Source of the DNA: Pseudoips prasinana
Taxonomy: Eukaryota; Arthropoda; Insecta; Lepidoptera; Nolidae
Assembly: GCA_951640165.1 (NCBI GenBank)
Contig: OX621250.1
Coordinates: forward strand, 1,674,001-1,738,000
Reading direction: 5' to 3'
Length of the DNA: 64,000 nucleotides
Shown: positions 61,555 to 64,000 of the stretch, piece after piece
Layout of the letters: every line of letters starts with the position of its first letter
Position numbering within the stretch: the first letter of the stretch is position 1
Program-made: the position numbers and the translations under genes
The notes under the pieces: model-generated
The model's input: only the letters and a program-made list of their open reading frames with translations
Told to the model about the DNA's origin: nothing
The model's database searches: none

Positions 61555-64000
61555 TTCTTTTTATTTATTTGCATTATATGGTACAGTTTATTTGAAGTCC
61601 CTGGATCCTGTGCTAGGTTATTAAACCTGTGTTACAGAATACAGTGTCCTCCCCGCTTTTAGTATGACAACAATAATTTATGCAACAAAGTAAAATCAAA
61701 ATGAATTAAATTAAAAATTACACGTAAAGAAAGTTACAATTAATATTAAAAGATTATTACAATAAAATAAAGACCTTGTTCAAATAAAATTAAGACATGA
61801 TTACAATAAAATTAAATATAAAATAAAAATTAAGACATCAATAAAAATTAAGACATTATTATTATTATTTGGGTTAGTAAAAAAGAAGAATGTTATGTGT
61901 GTGTAATGAGCTTTGTGGTGTTGATCTGTGTATGTATTGGATGTGTGTGGGTGTAAGTGTATTATGTACCTAATTATAAAACCGTTTTTAATATTTGTTC
62001 TGTTGCGTCATATGTTTGGGACTGTAACCAAGGTTGCAGAGTTTTCTTGACTTTATGAAGATTAAGTTTATATATTGAGAGAGCCTTGTTAATTACGTTG
62101 TAGATATATGAACTCTGTGCACAGAAGTGTCGTCGTGCAAGCGCAGATCGACAACGAACACTCTTACAAACAGGAAATCCAAAACGTCGGTTGGTTACGT
62201 TATTGTCAAATACAAGGGTGGAGTGTTTACGCAGGATAGTGCGCAAGATGTAAAGTTGTCTCACTGTTAGTATTTGAGCGTCAGAATATAGTTGGTTAGT
62301 GGGATAGTCTCTTTTTCGGAAATAAATAATTTTTAAAATCGTCCGCTGTGCCCGTTCCACCCTAAGCATTACAGTTTTAAAAGTTCCTCCCCATACCGGG
62401 ATACAGTATGTAATTATTGACTCGCATAGGGAGCGATAGACTAGTGATGTAGTTTCTACGTCCGCTGAGTGTCTCAATTCTACGAACAAATAAATTAGTT
62501 TTCGAAGCCTTGAACACAGGGCCTCCGTATGCACACGCCAATCCAACTTTTCATCGATGTGAACACCTAAATATTTTAAGGATGGAACAATATTTAGAGT
62601 AGCGCAGTTACATTGATGGATATCATTACATGTGTGAGCTATTATTTTTTTCGAAGCCCAAGGAGGTTTAGGGGCATTGGGAGGTGTGAACTGGATCAAT
62701 TTCGTTTTGGATATATTTAAGGTCAGGAGGTTATTGACTAGCCAATCCATTACATTATGCAATGACTGCTCAGTTTTTTCTTTTGCACTAACCCAATCTT
62801 TGTCATAAACTAAAAGTGCCGTGTCATCTGCGTAAGTAAATATGTCACAGTTATTGAAGGATAATTGGCAAAGATCATTTATATACATTTGAAATAGAAT
62901 AGGCCCCAAAATACTCCCCTGCGGAATACCGTAGCTTATAAATTCCTCATTACTAATCATAGAATCAATTTTTACGCACTGACTACGACCACACAGGTAG
63001 CTTCTGAAGATATCCAGGGTCACTCCACGTATTCCCAAGTGCTCCATTTTCGCCAAAAGCCTAGGGACAGAGACGGTGTCGAAGGCCTTGGTCAAATCTA
63101 AGAAGATACCATAGCATTTCAGCCGATTATCCATTTTATCGACCAAGGTATTTGTGAAGTCGGCCACAGCGTCCTCAGTAGAAATACCTGAACGAAAACC
63201 ATATTGGTTGGTTGCTATTAAATTATTTTTACTTAAGAATTTGCTGAGATTGGTATGCAGTATTCGTTCTAAGATTTTAGATAATGAGCTCAGCACTGAA
63301 ATTGGTCGATAATTGGATACATCGTCTCTAGCTCCTGACTTGTGAACTGGATGGACCATTGCCCGTTTAAATGCTTTGGGAAAAACTCCTGAGTTGATGG
63401 CACAGTTGCATATATGTGTTATTATAGGAGCTAGAGTGATACTAGAGAGTTTTAGGATTTTAGCTGGTATGTTATCCCAACCAACTGCGCAATCACTACG
63501 TAGGCCATGAATTATGTTCGCAACCTGTGCTACGTCAACTGGAGAGATGACGAGTGAGTTTATTGGAGATGGGAAGCGAAAAGTGTTCGCGGTCTGGTTC
63601 ATAGAACAAAATTTAGAGGCAAGGTTTTTCCCGATATTGACGAAGTAATTATTGACATTATTAATTGATGCTATAGAATTTTCGTCTGATTTAAGTAGTT
63701 TATTAGCAGAGTTTCTTGGTTGGTTACTGTGTGCGATGGATTTGATGACTTTCCATGTAGCTTTTGGGTTATTTTTGGCATTTCTGAATTCCGTTTTCTC
63801 ATATGCACGCTTTATTTTTTTGATTAAATTATTGCAAAAGTTGCGGTACCGTACGTATGTCGTTTTTAATACAATGTTTTCAGGAAACTTCTGAACCCGT
63901 CTGTGCATTTTATCTCGGTTACGTAGGCATCGAAGTAAACCGGGACTCATCCAAGGTTTAGTGATCGTTTTTCTATTAGGGGTTTTGACAATCTTACTAT
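61555..64000 (-). mobile_element. CR1/Jockey-group LINE, 3' part, continues past the edge
   Basis: The minus-strand element has a 3' end near 61555 (AATAAATAAAAAGAATGAAA, complemented), a 3' UTR of about 420 bp, and ORF2 open to the right edge. Its 5' part lies outside the window, so intactness of the whole element cannot be judged. Confidence 0.85.
61974..64000 (-). CDS. LINE ORF2 reverse transcriptase, partial at window edge
   Basis: 675 codons are visible and the frame is open at the edge: upstream of the first ATG (63950) it still reads KTPNRKTITKPW, parallel to the KPWITPG region of the 12649-15594 ORF2, so that ATG is not the start. Counting from 63950, the RT core has NYRPISVL (213-220), FLDLTKAFD with D285, IPQGSILGP (342-350) and YADD at 373-376, all catalytic Asp present. 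The C-terminal region (YLGVHIDEKL, CESIITYCIPVWGG, QRTILKI) follows. The endonuclease domain would lie beyond 64000. No stop or shift is seen. It is a clearly different family from the plus-strand LINE, about equally complete where the two overlap. Confidence 0.93.
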   Translation of the reverse strand, partial: SKIVKTPNRKTITKPWMSPGLLRCLRNRDKMHRRVQKFPENIVLKTTYVRYRNFCNNLIKKIKRAYEKTEFRNAKNNPKATWKVIKSIAHSNQPRNSANKLLKSDENSIASINNVNNYFVNIGKNLASKFCSMNQTANTFRFPSPINSLVISPVDVAQVANIIHGLRSDCAVGWDNIPAKILKLSSITLAPIITHICNCAINSGVFPKAFKRAMVHPVHKSGARDDVSNYRPISVLSSLSKILERILHTNLSKFLSKNNLIATNQYGFRSGISTEDAVADFTNTLVDKMDNRLKCYGIFLDLTKAFDTVSVPRLLAKMEHLGIRGVTLDIFRSYLCGRSQCVKIDSMISNEEFISYGIPQGSILGPILFQMYINDLCQLSFNNCDIFTYADDTALLVYDKDWVSAKEKTEQSLHNVMDWLVNNLLTLNISKTKLIQFTPPNAPKPPWASKKIIAHTCNDIHQCNCATLNIVPSLKYLGVHIDEKLDWRVHTEALCSRLRKLIYLFVELRHSADVETTSLVYRSLCESIITYCIPVWGGTFKTVMLRVERAQRTILKIIYFRKRDYPTNQLYSDAQILTVRQLYILRTILRKHSTLVFDNNVTNRRFGFPVCKSVRCRSALARRHFCAQSSYIYNVINKALSIYKLNLHKVKKTLQPWLQSQTYDATEQILKTVL

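Noticed and set aside
1..64000. LTR retrotransposons or integrated viral genes
   Set aside because: I saw no long direct terminal repeats, gag/protease/integrase motifs or envelope-like frames.

Overview
The window is AT-rich eukaryotic DNA from an arthropod, most likely a lepidopteran (moth or butterfly). The basis is the repeat content: tRNA-derived SINEs with TATT/ATT tails, RTE-type LINE ends carrying a (ATG)n tail, CR1/Jockey-type LINEs ending in TTATC repeats, and Helitron-like elements ending in a GCGGG/CCGCG hairpin plus CTAGT. I recognise no conserved host gene. Every long coding region that I can name belongs to a transposable element, so the window reads as a gene desert filled by layered insertions. 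The family names SINE1-SINE4, tail B-D, repeat E and MITE-1 onward are my own labels for sequences that recur inside this window.

Region by region: 1-1.3 kb holds an RTE end and an old SINE. 1.3-4.6 kb is an array of about 27 copies of a 73-bp repeat, split by a complete mariner element whose transposase is intact. 5-9 kb is a mosaic of SINEs, LINE ends and MITEs. 9.26-10.36 kb is an intact, intron-containing Tc1-like transposase (DD35E). 10.74-16.04 kb is an apparently full-length two-ORF LINE of the CR1/Jockey group with both frames open. 16.5-22.8 kb holds Helitron-like, MITE, SINE and LINE pieces. 23.1-24.75 kb is a second tandem array (about 215-221 bp units). 25-36.9 kb is mostly fossil SINE/LINE/MITE sequence and unassigned AT-rich DNA. 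37.5-39.3 kb is a three-exon IS630/Tc1-like transposase with a DD82E catalytic triad, spoiled by one stop codon. 39.7-45.2 kb holds SINEs, several fold-back MITEs and a SINE copy with three successive snap-back hairpins. 49.3-50.74 kb is a pair of abutting truncated LINEs. 56.77-57.98 kb is a head-to-head pair of Penelope-like element 3' ends forming a 559-bp-arm palindrome flanked by a 12-bp direct repeat. 61.55 kb to the right edge is a second LINE on the minus strand with an intact reverse transcriptase that runs off the window.

These elements do not form a pathway. The LINE ORF1/ORF2 proteins would act together in target-primed reverse transcription. The DDE transposases act on terminal repeats. 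SINEs and MITEs depend on enzymes of autonomous relatives. The strongest observations are the Penelope palindrome with its hammerhead-like motif, the DD82E gene, the mariner sitting in a palindromic satellite, and the repeated short-spacer inverted duplications. All calls come from reading the sequence; no database comparison was made.
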